Below are positions 1 through 7,606 of a stretch of 64,000 nt of DNA, one piece after another (position 1 is the first letter of the stretch; the number at the start of each line of letters is the position of its first letter). Made by a program: the position numbers and the translations under genes. The notes beneath the pieces are model-generated. The model saw nothing but the letters and a program-made list of their open reading frames with translations, searched no databases and was not told where the DNA came from. This DNA comes from Massilia eurypsychrophila (lineage in GTDB: Bacteria; Pseudomonadota; Gammaproteobacteria; Burkholderiales; Burkholderiaceae_D): contig NZ_PDOC01000007.1 in the NCBI RefSeq assembly GCF_002760655.1, positions 181,734 through 245,733 of the forward strand. Direction: 5' to 3'.

Positions 1-240
1 GCCAACGCGCTCGACTTCGTGCGCCAGCAGCATCGCCACTGCAAGCCGATCATGGTGGTGGGCGCCGGCGCCGGGCTGTTGCAGGCAGCCGGCGTGCCGG
101 CCACCTTGCCGGACGGCTCGGAAGATCCGGCGCTGATCGGCACCCACAGCGAGACCTTGCCAAACGCGCTGGCCGCGTTCAAGGACGCGCTGGCAGGGCA
201 CCGTTCGTTCGGCCGCGAGACCGATCCGCCGATGGTGTAA
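1..240 (+). CDS. katE: C-terminal end of large-subunit catalase (HPII/KatE type), partial
   Basis: The frame is open from base 1 and ends at TAA 238-240, giving 79 codons of a gene that begins outside the window. The residues (NALDFVRQQHRHCKPIM, then VVGAGAGLLQAAGVP, ending in REXDPPMV style) resemble the flavodoxin-like C-terminal domain that large-subunit, clade 2 monofunctional catalases carry after the haem domain. These enzymes decompose hydrogen peroxide in the cytoplasm. The haem-binding part is not in view, so identity rests only on the tail; another DJ-1/glutamine-amidotransferase-like protein is the alternative. A strong terminator follows 22 bases after the stop. Confidence 0.6.
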   Translation, partial: ANALDFVRQQHRHCKPIMVVGAGAGLLQAAGVPATLPDGSEDPALIGTHSETLPNALAAFKDALAGHRSFGRETDPPMV

Positions 241-261
241 GCCGATCGGTTGCAATAAAAA

Positions 262-290
262 ACGCCAGCATCATGCTGGCGTTTTTTTTT
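262..290 (+). terminator. Rho-independent terminator after the catalase gene
   Basis: Perfect 9-10 bp inverted repeat ACGCCAGCA/TGCTGGCGT with a tiny loop, followed by nine T residues and preceded by six A residues. It could therefore work in both directions, but only the plus-strand catalase reads into it. Confidence 0.9.
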
Positions 291-636
291 AACCCCGCCT
301 TCGCGCGAACATGCAGGCGCCGTGCCGCTGGGTGCGGGAAAGCCACATATTTACCACTTCGTCAATATATTCATAGGCATTTCGCCAATAACCCTTTTGT
401 TTCCTTTGGTAAATGTATAAGATCATTTCGGTAGCGTTGAAGGTGACCGCCTTCGATGGCCCAGATCCCACTTTCCAGCCTAAACGCCGCTGCGAGTGAG
501 CATCACCTTCCCTGCGAACAATCGGTTCGCCCAGTTCTCCCTTCTTCCTCTGCCACGTCCCCCATCATTGGACGGGTCGCCCCCCTATGCCCCTCCGTTC
601 GCGGCACAGCGTCAACCAATGAAAGAACAATCCACA
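291..636 (+). promoter_or_regulatory. Leader region of the first chemoreceptor gene
   Basis: No convincing gene lies here; the short minus-strand reading frame has no recognisable product. The first 150 bases are AT-rich compared with the surroundings. From about 479 the sequence parallels the region upstream of the second chemoreceptor: a shared GCCTAAAmGCCGCTGC block (from 478) and then a 6-bp hairpin, GCGAAC (514-519) with GTTCGC (525-530). The block lies about 158 bases before the start codon, the same distance as in the paralogue. I could not place a clear sigma-28 or sigma-70 promoter. Confidence 0.4.
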
Positions 637-2334
637 ATGTTTAACGACCTGACCATTAAAACCCGGCTCGCCTTCGTCATCGGACTATTGTGCCTTGTTT
701 CACTGTCGATCGGACTGCTGGGTCTGCGCGGACTCGGCCAAACCAAAGATGCGCTAGAAACGGTCTACAACGATCGCCTGGTGGCCATGGGGCAACTGAG
801 CGAAGCGTTAACGCTGATCCAGCACAACCAGACCGTGCTGGCGCTTGCCGTCGGAGGCGATCCGGAGCAATTCGCTGCGACAATCGATGATGTGGAGCAG
901 CGCTCGAAGGCCGCCACCATAGTCTGGCAGCAGTACATGGCAACTTTCCTCACGCCCGAAGAGAAAGTACTGGCATTGGCGTTCAGCGACAGGCGCATGA
1001 AGTATCTCGACGACGGCCTCAAACCGGTGATCGCCGCATTGCGCGCCAAAGATGTACCGACCGTTGTGGCGTCGATGCACGGCGCCATGACAACGTCGTT
1101 TCAGCCGGTGCAAACGAGCATGAAAGCGTTGATGCAGCTGCAACTCGATGTCGGCAAGAGCGAGTACGACGCCGCTGGTGCGCGCTACCGAAGCGCGAAG
1201 ATGGTCGTGGCGGGCCTGATCGGTGTCGGCCTGCTCGCCGGCATGTCGGTCGGTTACTTCCTCATCAGCGGCATTACCCGCTCGCTGGGCGAAGCGCTGC
1301 GCATCGCCGAAAACGTTGCCGCTGGCAATCTGACTGAACAGATCCGCATCGAATCGAATGACGAAATCGGCCATCTGCTCGCCGCGCTGGCCAAGATGAA
1401 CGACGGGCTGGTGTCTATCGTCTCCGAAGTGCGCAGCGGCACCGACATGATCGCCACCGCGTCAGGCGAGATCGCCGCCGGCAACCAGGATCTGTCGAGC
1501 CGTACCGAGCAACAGGCCAGTTCGCTCGAAGAGACCGCCGCGTCGATGGAAGAACTGACCTCCACCGTCAAGCAGAATGCCGACAACGCGCGCCAGGCCA
1601 ACGTGCTGGCCGAATCGGCGTCGGCAGTGGCCTCGAAAGGCGGCGAAGTGATCGGTCAGGTGGTGGCGACGATGGAGGAAATCAACGATTCGGCGCGCAA
1701 GATCGTCGATATCATTTCGGTGATCGACGGCATCGCGTTTCAGACCAACATCCTGGCGCTGAACGCGGCGGTCGAAGCGGCGCGCGCCGGCGAACAGGGC
1801 CGCGGTTTCGCGGTGGTGGCCACAGAAGTGCGCAGCCTGGCACAACGCTCGGCGGCCGCGGCGAAAGAAATCAAGACGCTGATCGGCAATTCGGTCGAGC
1901 GCGTCGATGCCGGGAGCAAACTTGTCAACGAAGCCGGCGCGACCATGACCGATATCGTCGACAGCGTGCGCCGCGTCACCGACATCATGGGTGAGATCAC
2001 CTCGGCCAGCCAGGAGCAGACCGCCGGCATCGACCAGATCAACGTGGCGATTTCGCAGATGGACCAGGTCACCCAGCAGAATGCAGCGCTGGTGGAACAG
2101 GCCTCGGCTGCGTCGGAAGCGATGCAGGAGCAGGCCGCCAAGCTGGCGCTGGTGGTCAGCGTGTTCCAGCTCGACAATTCGACGATGACTGCCGCGCGCA
2201 TCGCGCCGCGTCCGGCCAGGCGCGCCGTCAGCGCGCCGCCGCGTCCGGCCAGGGCTGCGGCGTTGGCGCGCATCGCCCCGGCGAAAGCGCGCGTGGCCGC
2301 CACCGTCAAGGCGGACGAGTGGGAAGAGTTCTAA
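637..2334 (+). CDS. Methyl-accepting chemotaxis protein, copy 1
   Basis: Membrane chemoreceptor of 565 residues. Visible parts in order: TM1 at about 11-30, a periplasmic four-helix-bundle-like sensor (31-188), TM2 (189-211), a HAMP region, and the long signalling helices with the conserved hairpin tip DGIAFQTNILALNAAVEAAR, where CheW and CheA dock. The C terminus is DEWEEF, a WxxF-type pentapeptide of the sort that tethers the adaptation enzymes CheR and CheB. An upstream in-frame ATG exists, but ATG 637 matches the paralogue at 3843 in both sequence (MFxxLTIKTRLAF) and total length, so I use it. The signalling half is almost identical to copy 2; the sensor half has diverged, suggesting different ligands. 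Confidence 0.93.
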   Translation: MFNDLTIKTRLAFVIGLLCLVSLSIGLLGLRGLGQTKDALETVYNDRLVAMGQLSEALTLIQHNQTVLALAVGGDPEQFAATIDDVEQRSKAATIVWQQYMATFLTPEEKVLALAFSDRRMKYLDDGLKPVIAALRAKDVPTVVASMHGAMTTSFQPVQTSMKALMQLQLDVGKSEYDAAGARYRSAKMVVAGLIGVGLLAGMSVGYFLISGITRSLGEALRIAENVAAGNLTEQIRIESNDEIGHLLAALAKMNDGLVSIVSEVRSGTDMIATASGEIAAGNQDLSSRTEQQASSLEETAASMEELTSTVKQNADNARQANVLAESASAVASKGGEVIGQVVATMEEINDSARKIVDIISVIDGIAFQTNILALNAAVEAARAGEQGRGFAVVATEVRSLAQRSAAAAKEIKTLIGNSVERVDAGSKLVNEAGATMTDIVDSVRRVTDIMGEITSASQEQTAGIDQINVAISQMDQVTQQNAALVEQASAASEAMQEQAAKLALVVSVFQLDNSTMTAARIAPRPARRAVSAPPRPARAAALARIAPAKARVAATVKADEWEEF

Positions 2335-2396
2335 GGGCTTGGCCCGTCCAGCGCCCGCAGCAGGACCGCTTTCTGTTCCTGCCCGGGCCATCCGGA
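2335..2396 (-). pseudogene. Duplicated 3' tail of the thioredoxin-fold gene
   Basis: These 62 bases directly after the stop of copy 1 match 5541-5602 after copy 2 with five differences by hand alignment. At the second site they encode the last about 20 codons of the minus-strand gene at 5537-6739. Here the coding sense survives (SGWPGQEQK, then VLLRALDG), but the rest of that gene is missing. It marks the edge of the segment that was duplicated together with the chemoreceptor. Confidence 0.85.
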
Positions 2397-2601
2397 TTGG
2401 CACGACAACGCCGGCATCGCGCAGCTCGAGCAGATAATTTCGCGCCGACGACACCGAACAGTCGAGACAGGCGGCGACCGTTAAGTCACCCAGGCCGCGT
2501 ACCGACAACTCGGCGATCAGCGCATCGAGCCGTTCGATGCGCAGCAGGCCGCGGCGGTCGCGCCAGATCACTCCGGCATCGTCCACGCGTTTCCGCTCCA
2601 C
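2397..2601 (-). pseudogene. Remnant of a small winged-helix protein gene
   Basis: From a GTG at 2601 the minus strand reads VERKRVDDAGVIWRDRRG, then a helix-turn-helix-like stretch (RIERLDALIAEL, LTVAACLDCSVSSARNYL, LELRDAGVV), then runs into the duplicated gene tail with no stop of its own. The pattern (helix, alanine-rich recognition helix, LxxLRDAGVV wing) looks like a MarR/FaeA-like winged helix, but I do not recognise a specific family. It is squeezed between a transposase remnant and the duplication junction, so it is most likely a broken passenger or neighbouring gene. It is probably not expressed as a stable protein. Confidence 0.4.
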
Positions 2602-3437
2602 GCAGCCATTGCTTGAACCGGCTGTGATAGGCGTTGACGTTTTGCACGTGCAGCTCGCCGTCCACCCGCACCCCTGCCGACAGGGTTGAGCGCGTGGTGA
2701 GCGATACCGCTCACCCTGGCAAACACCCGGTAGGCAGCATGGCCGTCGGTCACCAGCAGGATAGCGCTGTCCACCGCCGGTCGCAGGCAACGCTGCAATT
2801 GGGCGTGCCGGAGCGGGGCCCGGCCGGTGACGAAGTCGACCGTTCTGCCGCTGCGGTCACGCGCCACCAGGATGCAGTCGTGCTCACGCGAGATGCCGCG
2901 ACGCCGGGCCGATCCGCCACGCCGGCGCGGCTGCCGGTCCATGTTGCGCGATTCCTTTTGCGACTCGAGCAGGTACGTCTCGTCGGCTTCGGTGATGCCA
3001 GACAGGGGGCCAACGCGGTCGTGCCTGGCTTGCATCAGGAAGCGGTGGCGCCAGCGAAAACTGGTGTTCTTGTGGACACCGGCTAGCGCCGCGGCGCGGC
3101 GTACGGTGTTGGAGTGCAGCATGCTGTCCAGGTAGGTCAGCCATTTGCCGCGGTGGCGCAGTCTGGCCAGCGGCGTGCCGGTCAATGCGTTGCAGCTGCG
3201 GGCGCAGGCGACGCAGCGGTGGCGTTGCAGCCCGTGCGCCTGGCCGTGGCGTTGCAGGCGCCTGGAGCCACAATGGGGACACGCTTGGCGCCAAGTCGTT
3301 TCGATCAACGCGCAAGTCTGCTCGCGCAGCGACGTACTGTTCAAGCAAGCAGCAAGGTCGGTTCGCTGACGCAGCGTCAGCGTAGCGGCCTGCTCGATAA
3401 ACTGCCTGAACTTGCGCGACTCCACCAGGTCTCCCAA
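2602..3437 (-). pseudogene. IS1595-family (ISXO2-like) transposase, frameshifted and 3'-truncated
   Basis: Starting at 3437 the minus strand encodes an N-terminal zinc-ribbon domain (CPHCGSRR, then CVAC), then the ISXO2-like DDE/N transposase core (LSGITEADETYLLESQK, VTDGHAAYRVFA). The frame breaks at the G run 2683-2685: one extra base shifts HHALN-xSAGVRVDGELHVQN into another frame, where VNAYHSRFKQWL continues. After QWL (about 2603) homology stops, so roughly the last 40 residues and the left end of the element are gone. The element is therefore dead in cis. It sits between the two chemoreceptor genes. Confidence 0.85.
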
Positions 3438-3440
3438 CGC

Positions 3441-3460
3441 GATAAGTTTGGTTCAGACCT
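3441..3460. repeat. Candidate right terminal inverted repeat of the IS1595 remnant
   Basis: The stretch GATAAGTTTGGTTCAGACCT lies just upstream of the transposase start, at the expected place and with the sequence style (AGGTCTGAACCAAACTTATC when read into the element) of ISXO2-group ends. The matching left end is not found, which agrees with the truncated transposase, so no target duplication can be checked. Confidence 0.45.
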
Positions 3461-3842
3461 CAACGGTTGAGCGTTAGTTCAAAATCCCCCACCTAACGGT
3501 GACATAGCCATTTTTTCGCAGGTGCCGGCATTCCGACAAAAAACGACACTTTTGCGACTTCATTGAAAATTTGCGAGGCAATTGCCAAGAGGATATTTTG
3601 TTTCCGCAGATAAATGGGTATCCTGATTTTCACGCAGCATCCACGGCCTATCCAGCCCGCGATGACGACATCCATGTTCCGCGGCCTAAAAGCCGCTGCC
3701 GCTGAACATTGCCTGCAAGCGACCTATCCGGTCGCCCAATCTTGCTCCATTCGTCGTCGAAGCGTCCGCCATGGCATGGCCGGCGTCAGCACTTTTCTGC
3801 CCCCTTTATCTGCGGCGTTGCGTTATTTAGTGAGAATTCACC
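3461..3842 (+). promoter_or_regulatory. Leader region of the second chemoreceptor gene
   Basis: No gene is supported here. The region carries the shared block GGCCTAAAAGCCGCTGCC (about 3683-3700) and a hairpin GCGACC (3719-3724) / GGTCGC (3730-3735). Compared with the leader of copy 1, both sides of the stem have changed in a way that keeps pairing. GTGAGAA, about 10 bases before ATG 3843, can act as ribosome-binding site. No confident promoter match was seen. Confidence 0.4.
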
Positions 3843-5540
3843 ATGTTCAAGAACCTGACCATCAAAACCCGGCTTGCCTTCGTCATCGGCCTGCTGTGCC
3901 TTATTTCGCTGGCCATCGGCCTGTTCGGCCTGCGCGGCCTGTCCCAGACCAACGATGCGCTCGAAACGGTCTACACCGATCGCCTGTTGGCCGTTGGCCA
4001 ACTTGACGAGACGCTGACATTGGTCCAGCAGAACCAGACCACGCTGGCGCGCGCCGTCAGCGGCGATCCGGAGAAATTCGCCGCGGCGATCGACGACGTC
4101 GAACGGCGCTCGCAGGCCATCGCCGCCGTCTGGGACCAGTACATGGCAACGTCCCGGACGCCCGAGGAAAAGACACTCGCATCGACATTTGCCGAAACGC
4201 GCAAGAAAAATATGGAAGACGGCATCAAGCCGACCATCGCCGCGCTGCGTGCCAACGACGTGCCCGCTGCGGTAGCGCTGATCCAAGGCGCCATGGTGAC
4301 CACGTTTCCACCGGTGCGGGCAAGCATGAAGGCGCTGATCAAATTGCAGCTCGATGTCGGCAAGAGCGAGTACATCGCCGCGGTTGCGCGTTACGAAACG
4401 GCCAAGATCGTCTCGATCGGCCTGATCGGCGCCAGCGTGCTGGCCGGCCTGTCGATCGGCTACTTCCTCATCAGCGGCATTACCGGCTCGCTGGCCGAAG
4501 CACTGCGTGTGGCCAATAGCGTCGCCGCCGGCAACCTGACCGAAGAGATCCGCATCGACAGGAACGACGAAATCGGCCAGCTGCTCGCCGCGCTGGGCAA
4601 GATGAACCAGGGCCTGGTCGACATCGTGTCCGAAGTGCGCAGCGGCACCGACATGATTGCCACCGCGTCAGGCCAGATCGCCGCCGGCAACCAGGACCTG
4701 TCGAGCCGTACCGAGGAGCAGGCCAGTTCGCTCGAAGAAACCGCCTCGTCGATGGAAGAACTGACCTCCACCGTCAAGCAGAATGCCGACAACGCGCGCC
4801 AGGCCAACGTGCTGGCCGAATCGGCATCGGCGGTGGCGTCAAAGGGCGGCCAGGTGATCGGCCAGGTGGTGTCGACGATGGACGAGATCAACGATTCGGC
4901 GCGCAAGATTGTCGACATCATCTCGGTGATCGACGGCATCGCGTTCCAGACCAACATCCTCGCGCTGAATGCGGCGGTCGAAGCGGCACGCGCCGGCGAA
5001 CAGGGCCGCGGCTTCGCCGTGGTCGCCACCGAAGTGCGCAACCTGGCACAGCGCTCGGCCGCCGCCGCCAAGGAAATCAAGACGCTGATCGGCAACTCGG
5101 TCGAGCGCGTCGATGCTGGCAGCAAGCTCGTCAACGAGGCGGGCACCACCATGACCGACATCGTCGACAGCGTGCGCCGCGTGACCGACATCATGGGCGA
5201 GATCACCTCGGCCAGCCAGGAGCAGACGTCCGGCATCGACCAGATCAACATGGCCATTTCCCAGATGGACCAGGTCACCCAGCAGAATGCAGCGCTGGTG
5301 GAAGAGGCCTCGGCTGCGTCGGAAGCGATGCAGGAGCAGGCCGCCAAGCTGGCGCTGGTGGTCAGCGTGTTCCAGCTCGACAATTCGAAAGTGGCTGCCG
5401 CGCGCATCGCACCGCCGCCGGCCAAGCGCGCCGTCAGCGCGCCGCCGCGTCCGGTCAAGGCAGCCGCTCCGGCGCGCATCGCCCCGGCCAAAGCCAGCGC
5501 GGCCGCGACCGCCAAGGCCGACGAGTGGGAAGAGTTCTAA
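3843..5540 (+). CDS. Methyl-accepting chemotaxis protein, copy 2
   Basis: 565-residue chemoreceptor with the same architecture as copy 1: TM1 (about 11-30), periplasmic helical sensor, TM2 (about 189-211), HAMP, signalling hairpin containing DGIAFQTNILALNAAVEAAR, and the C-terminal pentapeptide WEEF after an Ala/Pro/Lys-rich linker. It should relay periplasmic ligand binding to CheA/CheW in polar arrays. The sensor domain differs from copy 1 at many positions (for example TSRTPEEKTLASTFAETR against TFLTPEEKVLALAFSDRR) while the signalling half is nearly unchanged. The stop overlaps by four bases (CTAA) the stop of the convergent downstream gene. This is probably the ancestral locus, because here the downstream gene is intact. 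Confidence 0.94.
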   Translation: MFKNLTIKTRLAFVIGLLCLISLAIGLFGLRGLSQTNDALETVYTDRLLAVGQLDETLTLVQQNQTTLARAVSGDPEKFAAAIDDVERRSQAIAAVWDQYMATSRTPEEKTLASTFAETRKKNMEDGIKPTIAALRANDVPAAVALIQGAMVTTFPPVRASMKALIKLQLDVGKSEYIAAVARYETAKIVSIGLIGASVLAGLSIGYFLISGITGSLAEALRVANSVAAGNLTEEIRIDRNDEIGQLLAALGKMNQGLVDIVSEVRSGTDMIATASGQIAAGNQDLSSRTEEQASSLEETASSMEELTSTVKQNADNARQANVLAESASAVASKGGQVIGQVVSTMDEINDSARKIVDIISVIDGIAFQTNILALNAAVEAARAGEQGRGFAVVATEVRNLAQRSAAAAKEIKTLIGNSVERVDAGSKLVNEAGTTMTDIVDSVRRVTDIMGEITSASQEQTSGIDQINMAISQMDQVTQQNAALVEEASAASEAMQEQAAKLALVVSVFQLDNSKVAAARIAPPPAKRAVSAPPRPVKAAAPARIAPAKASAAATAKADEWEEF

Positions 5541-6739
5541 GGGCTTAGCCCGTCCAGTGCCCGCAGTAGGACGGTTTTCTGTTCCTGCCCGGGCCATCCG
5601 GAGATCGTTTTCCGCACCCGGCCGTTTTCGAGAATAAAAAAGGCCGGCACGCCGACGACATCGACATCGGCCCATTCCTCCGCATTAAACGGTGCCCGCA
5701 ACGCAAGTTGCGGGTATTTTGCGTTCCAGTCGGCCATGAATCGCGTCGGCACCGGCGTGCGTGGCAACGTCATCACCAGCAGGCCCGCGCCGCCCAGCCG
5801 CTCGTGCAGGGCGCGATCGCTACCGATCGCCTTCAATGCTTCCTCGGAAAATTTGCAGCCGGCATCGACTACCAGCACCACCTGAGTGCCGTACATGGGC
5901 GCTACCGCGTGCCGTTCCAACGTGTTGGCCGCGGCATCGAAGCGGTACAGGCTGCGACCGCGGAAGGACGCGCCGAGGGAATCGATTTCGCCGGGAATCG
6001 CTTCGCGCCCTCGGCGTGGATGCGCGTCTGCCACGGCACGCGCCTCGCCGAAACGGCGCCCGGCCAGCAAGGCGCGCACCATCGAATCGTCCAGCGTGCG
6101 CCGGGTATCGATGCCGCGGCGCCCGAATTCTGCGTAGATCGCACGCATCTGGCCGAGCGCCTGCGCGTCGCCGCTGCTCAAGACGACCTGGCTGGCCACA
6201 TCGAACAGCAGCAGCAGGTCGGCGTGCTGGCGACTGCTCAGCGTTTGCGCTTGCAGGTAGGCAGCGAACGCAGCGTGGTAGTAGCGCGCCAGGTCGTCAG
6301 TACCGAGCGCGGTGCCCGCGTCGACGCTGGCCCAGCGTCTCTTTTCGTTGTCCTCATAATATTGTTTGAAAGCCTTGCCGGCCGCTTCGAGCGTGGTGGA
6401 CGGCGCCGCAAAGCGCAGCGGCGCGCCGTCGTTCAGCATGCGGACCAACATGTCGGCGTAGCTTGCCGAATCGAGCAAGCGCAGCACACCGGCAATCTGC
6501 GCGGCGGTCAGTTCACGCACCAACGGCGTCGGGGAAAAACCGGATAGATCGCGTTCGCCCCACTTCAGGCTGTCGAGAAATACCTGTTTGCCGTGCGGCG
6601 TCAACGCGTCGAGCGCGGTCGGACCGGACGCCATCAGCATGGTCAGTTCGGCGCGCGAATGCACGGCCGGCTGCGCGCGCGCCGCGCCGGCCACGTACAG
6701 GGCGGCGAGCACGGCGCAGGCCACTGACCGGGCGATCAT
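5537..6739 (-). CDS. Exported protein with C-terminal thioredoxin-like domain
   Basis: 400-residue protein with a signal peptide ending near ARA (residues 20-22), a helical middle part and a C-terminal region resembling a thioredoxin fold (GTQVVLVVDAGCKFSEEAL, later VDVVGVPAFFILENGRVRK with the usual cis-proline setting GVPAF). The active site has one cysteine (GCKFS) where thioredoxins have CxxC, and it appears to be the only cysteine of the mature protein, so classical disulfide exchange is unlikely; peroxidase-like, glutathione-linked or structural use is possible. The start lies one base after the stop of the RNase T2 gene, so the two are co-transcribed. I assign no specific function. Confidence 0.7.
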   Translation of the reverse strand: MIARSVACAVLAALYVAGAARAQPAVHSRAELTMLMASGPTALDALTPHGKQVFLDSLKWGERDLSGFSPTPLVRELTAAQIAGVLRLLDSASYADMLVRMLNDGAPLRFAAPSTTLEAAGKAFKQYYEDNEKRRWASVDAGTALGTDDLARYYHAAFAAYLQAQTLSSRQHADLLLLFDVASQVVLSSGDAQALGQMRAIYAEFGRRGIDTRRTLDDSMVRALLAGRRFGEARAVADAHPRRGREAIPGEIDSLGASFRGRSLYRFDAAANTLERHAVAPMYGTQVVLVVDAGCKFSEEALKAIGSDRALHERLGGAGLLVMTLPRTPVPTRFMADWNAKYPQLALRAPFNAEEWADVDVVGVPAFFILENGRVRKTISGWPGQEQKTVLLRALDGLSP

Positions 6740-6740
6740 C

Positions 6741-7409
6741 TCAGCGCACGTTTTGCATGACGAACGTCGGCTGGCGGCAGGTGTTCATCGACCGGCGGAT
6801 TTCGCCGTCGCTGCAGCTGGCCGAGGCGCCGCGCTTGTCGTAGCAGACGTGAATTTCACGCAGGAACCTGCCGCCGTCGGCGCAGAACGGCAGCACAGAC
6901 TTGTCCGCGAGGCGCGGATTGGCGGCGCGAAACGCCTGCACGAATTCGCCGTAGCTGGCGCGCACCGGCTGCGCCGGACGCTGGTAGGGCGCCGGAATCG
7001 CCAGCTGTTTTTGCAGCTTTTCCGACAGCTCGAAGTAAGCCGCCGGATTGAGCCCGGAGCAGGTGCCGTGCTTGCTCCACTGGTGTCCGATCATTTTCGG
7101 CGACGGAAACAGCGGCGCATATCTCTGCTTGTCGCGCTCCGGCAGCCGCTCCGTCGAGCATTTCTGCGGATACCCTTTTTCATACTGCGGCCACAGACCG
7201 TGCAGCACGAAGCCGAGTTGCCGCCCGGTCGAGCACTGGTTCGCATCGTCGTGCGTGGCGCAGTACGACGGCGACCAGCTCAGCGCCACCGCGTAATGGT
7301 CGAAGCGCCCCGGTTCACCGGCGTCGCGTTCGTGACCAAACTGCTGGGCGCTGGCGCCGAGCGCGACGCACATCAAGGCGCTGGCAAGCAGTGTTCGCGC
7401 AAACGGCAT
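6741..7409 (-). CDS. Ribonuclease T2 family protein, exported
   Basis: 222 residues with a signal peptide (cleavage near GASA, residue 21). Both catalytic signatures of the RNase T2/RNase I family are present: FVLHGLWPQ (CAS I) and HQWSKHGTC (CAS II), providing the two catalytic histidines. Several cysteines fit disulfides of a periplasmic or secreted enzyme. The family cleaves single-stranded RNA through 2',3'-cyclic phosphates, and the likely role is scavenging or degradation of external RNA. The ribosome-binding site is AGGAG, about 8 bases before ATG. It is the first gene of a two-gene operon with the thioredoxin-fold protein. Confidence 0.92.
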   Translation of the reverse strand: MPFARTLLASALMCVALGASAQQFGHERDAGEPGRFDHYAVALSWSPSYCATHDDANQCSTGRQLGFVLHGLWPQYEKGYPQKCSTERLPERDKQRYAPLFPSPKMIGHQWSKHGTCSGLNPAAYFELSEKLQKQLAIPAPYQRPAQPVRASYGEFVQAFRAANPRLADKSVLPFCADGGRFLREIHVCYDKRGASASCSDGEIRRSMNTCRQPTFVMQNVR

Positions 7410-7429
7410 GGATGACTCCTGGTGGTGAA

Positions 7430-7441
7430 TTAGTTAACTAA
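7430..7441. promoter_or_regulatory. Perfect palindrome upstream of the RNase T2 gene
   Basis: TTAGTTAACTAA is a perfect 12-bp palindrome 20 bases before the RNase T2 start. A TAAAAT hexamer further upstream on the minus strand (about 7466-7471) could be a -10 element, which would place the palindrome in the early transcribed region or over the start site. A repressor site is possible; nothing identifies the regulator. Confidence 0.3.
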
Positions 7442-7606
7442 AAGAAAAGTTTTACGCGTTACATTTTATAACGAGATGCGGTGCGCGCCCGGCTGTTTTA
7501 AACGTTAAATGGTGACATGGCAGCGTTCGCTGTCGAACCGAATTTTCTCAAGCTGGCCGCACGATGACGATGCGTTCCTGCCGCCCAATTCTTCAATCGA
7601 GGCGAT

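Noticed and set aside
289..471. Short minus-strand reading frame of 60 codons
   Set aside because: No ribosome-binding site, no recognisable motif, and it overlaps the terminator; the region is better read as the chemoreceptor leader.
478..500. Sigma-28 type promoter at the TAAA block before the chemoreceptor
   Set aside because: The block begins like the -35 element, but the expected GCCGATAA -10 is absent at the right spacing in both leaders.
3493..3675. Short minus-strand reading frame of 60 codons before chemoreceptor copy 2
   Set aside because: It has an aromatic and basic composition without any family pattern, lies in a leader shared with copy 1, and lacks a counterpart there.
3600..3735. 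Cyclic di-GMP-I riboswitch suggested by GGCCTAAA before the chemoreceptor
   Set aside because: The rest of the riboswitch core (GGCAAACC-like helix, tetraloop and receptor) is missing.
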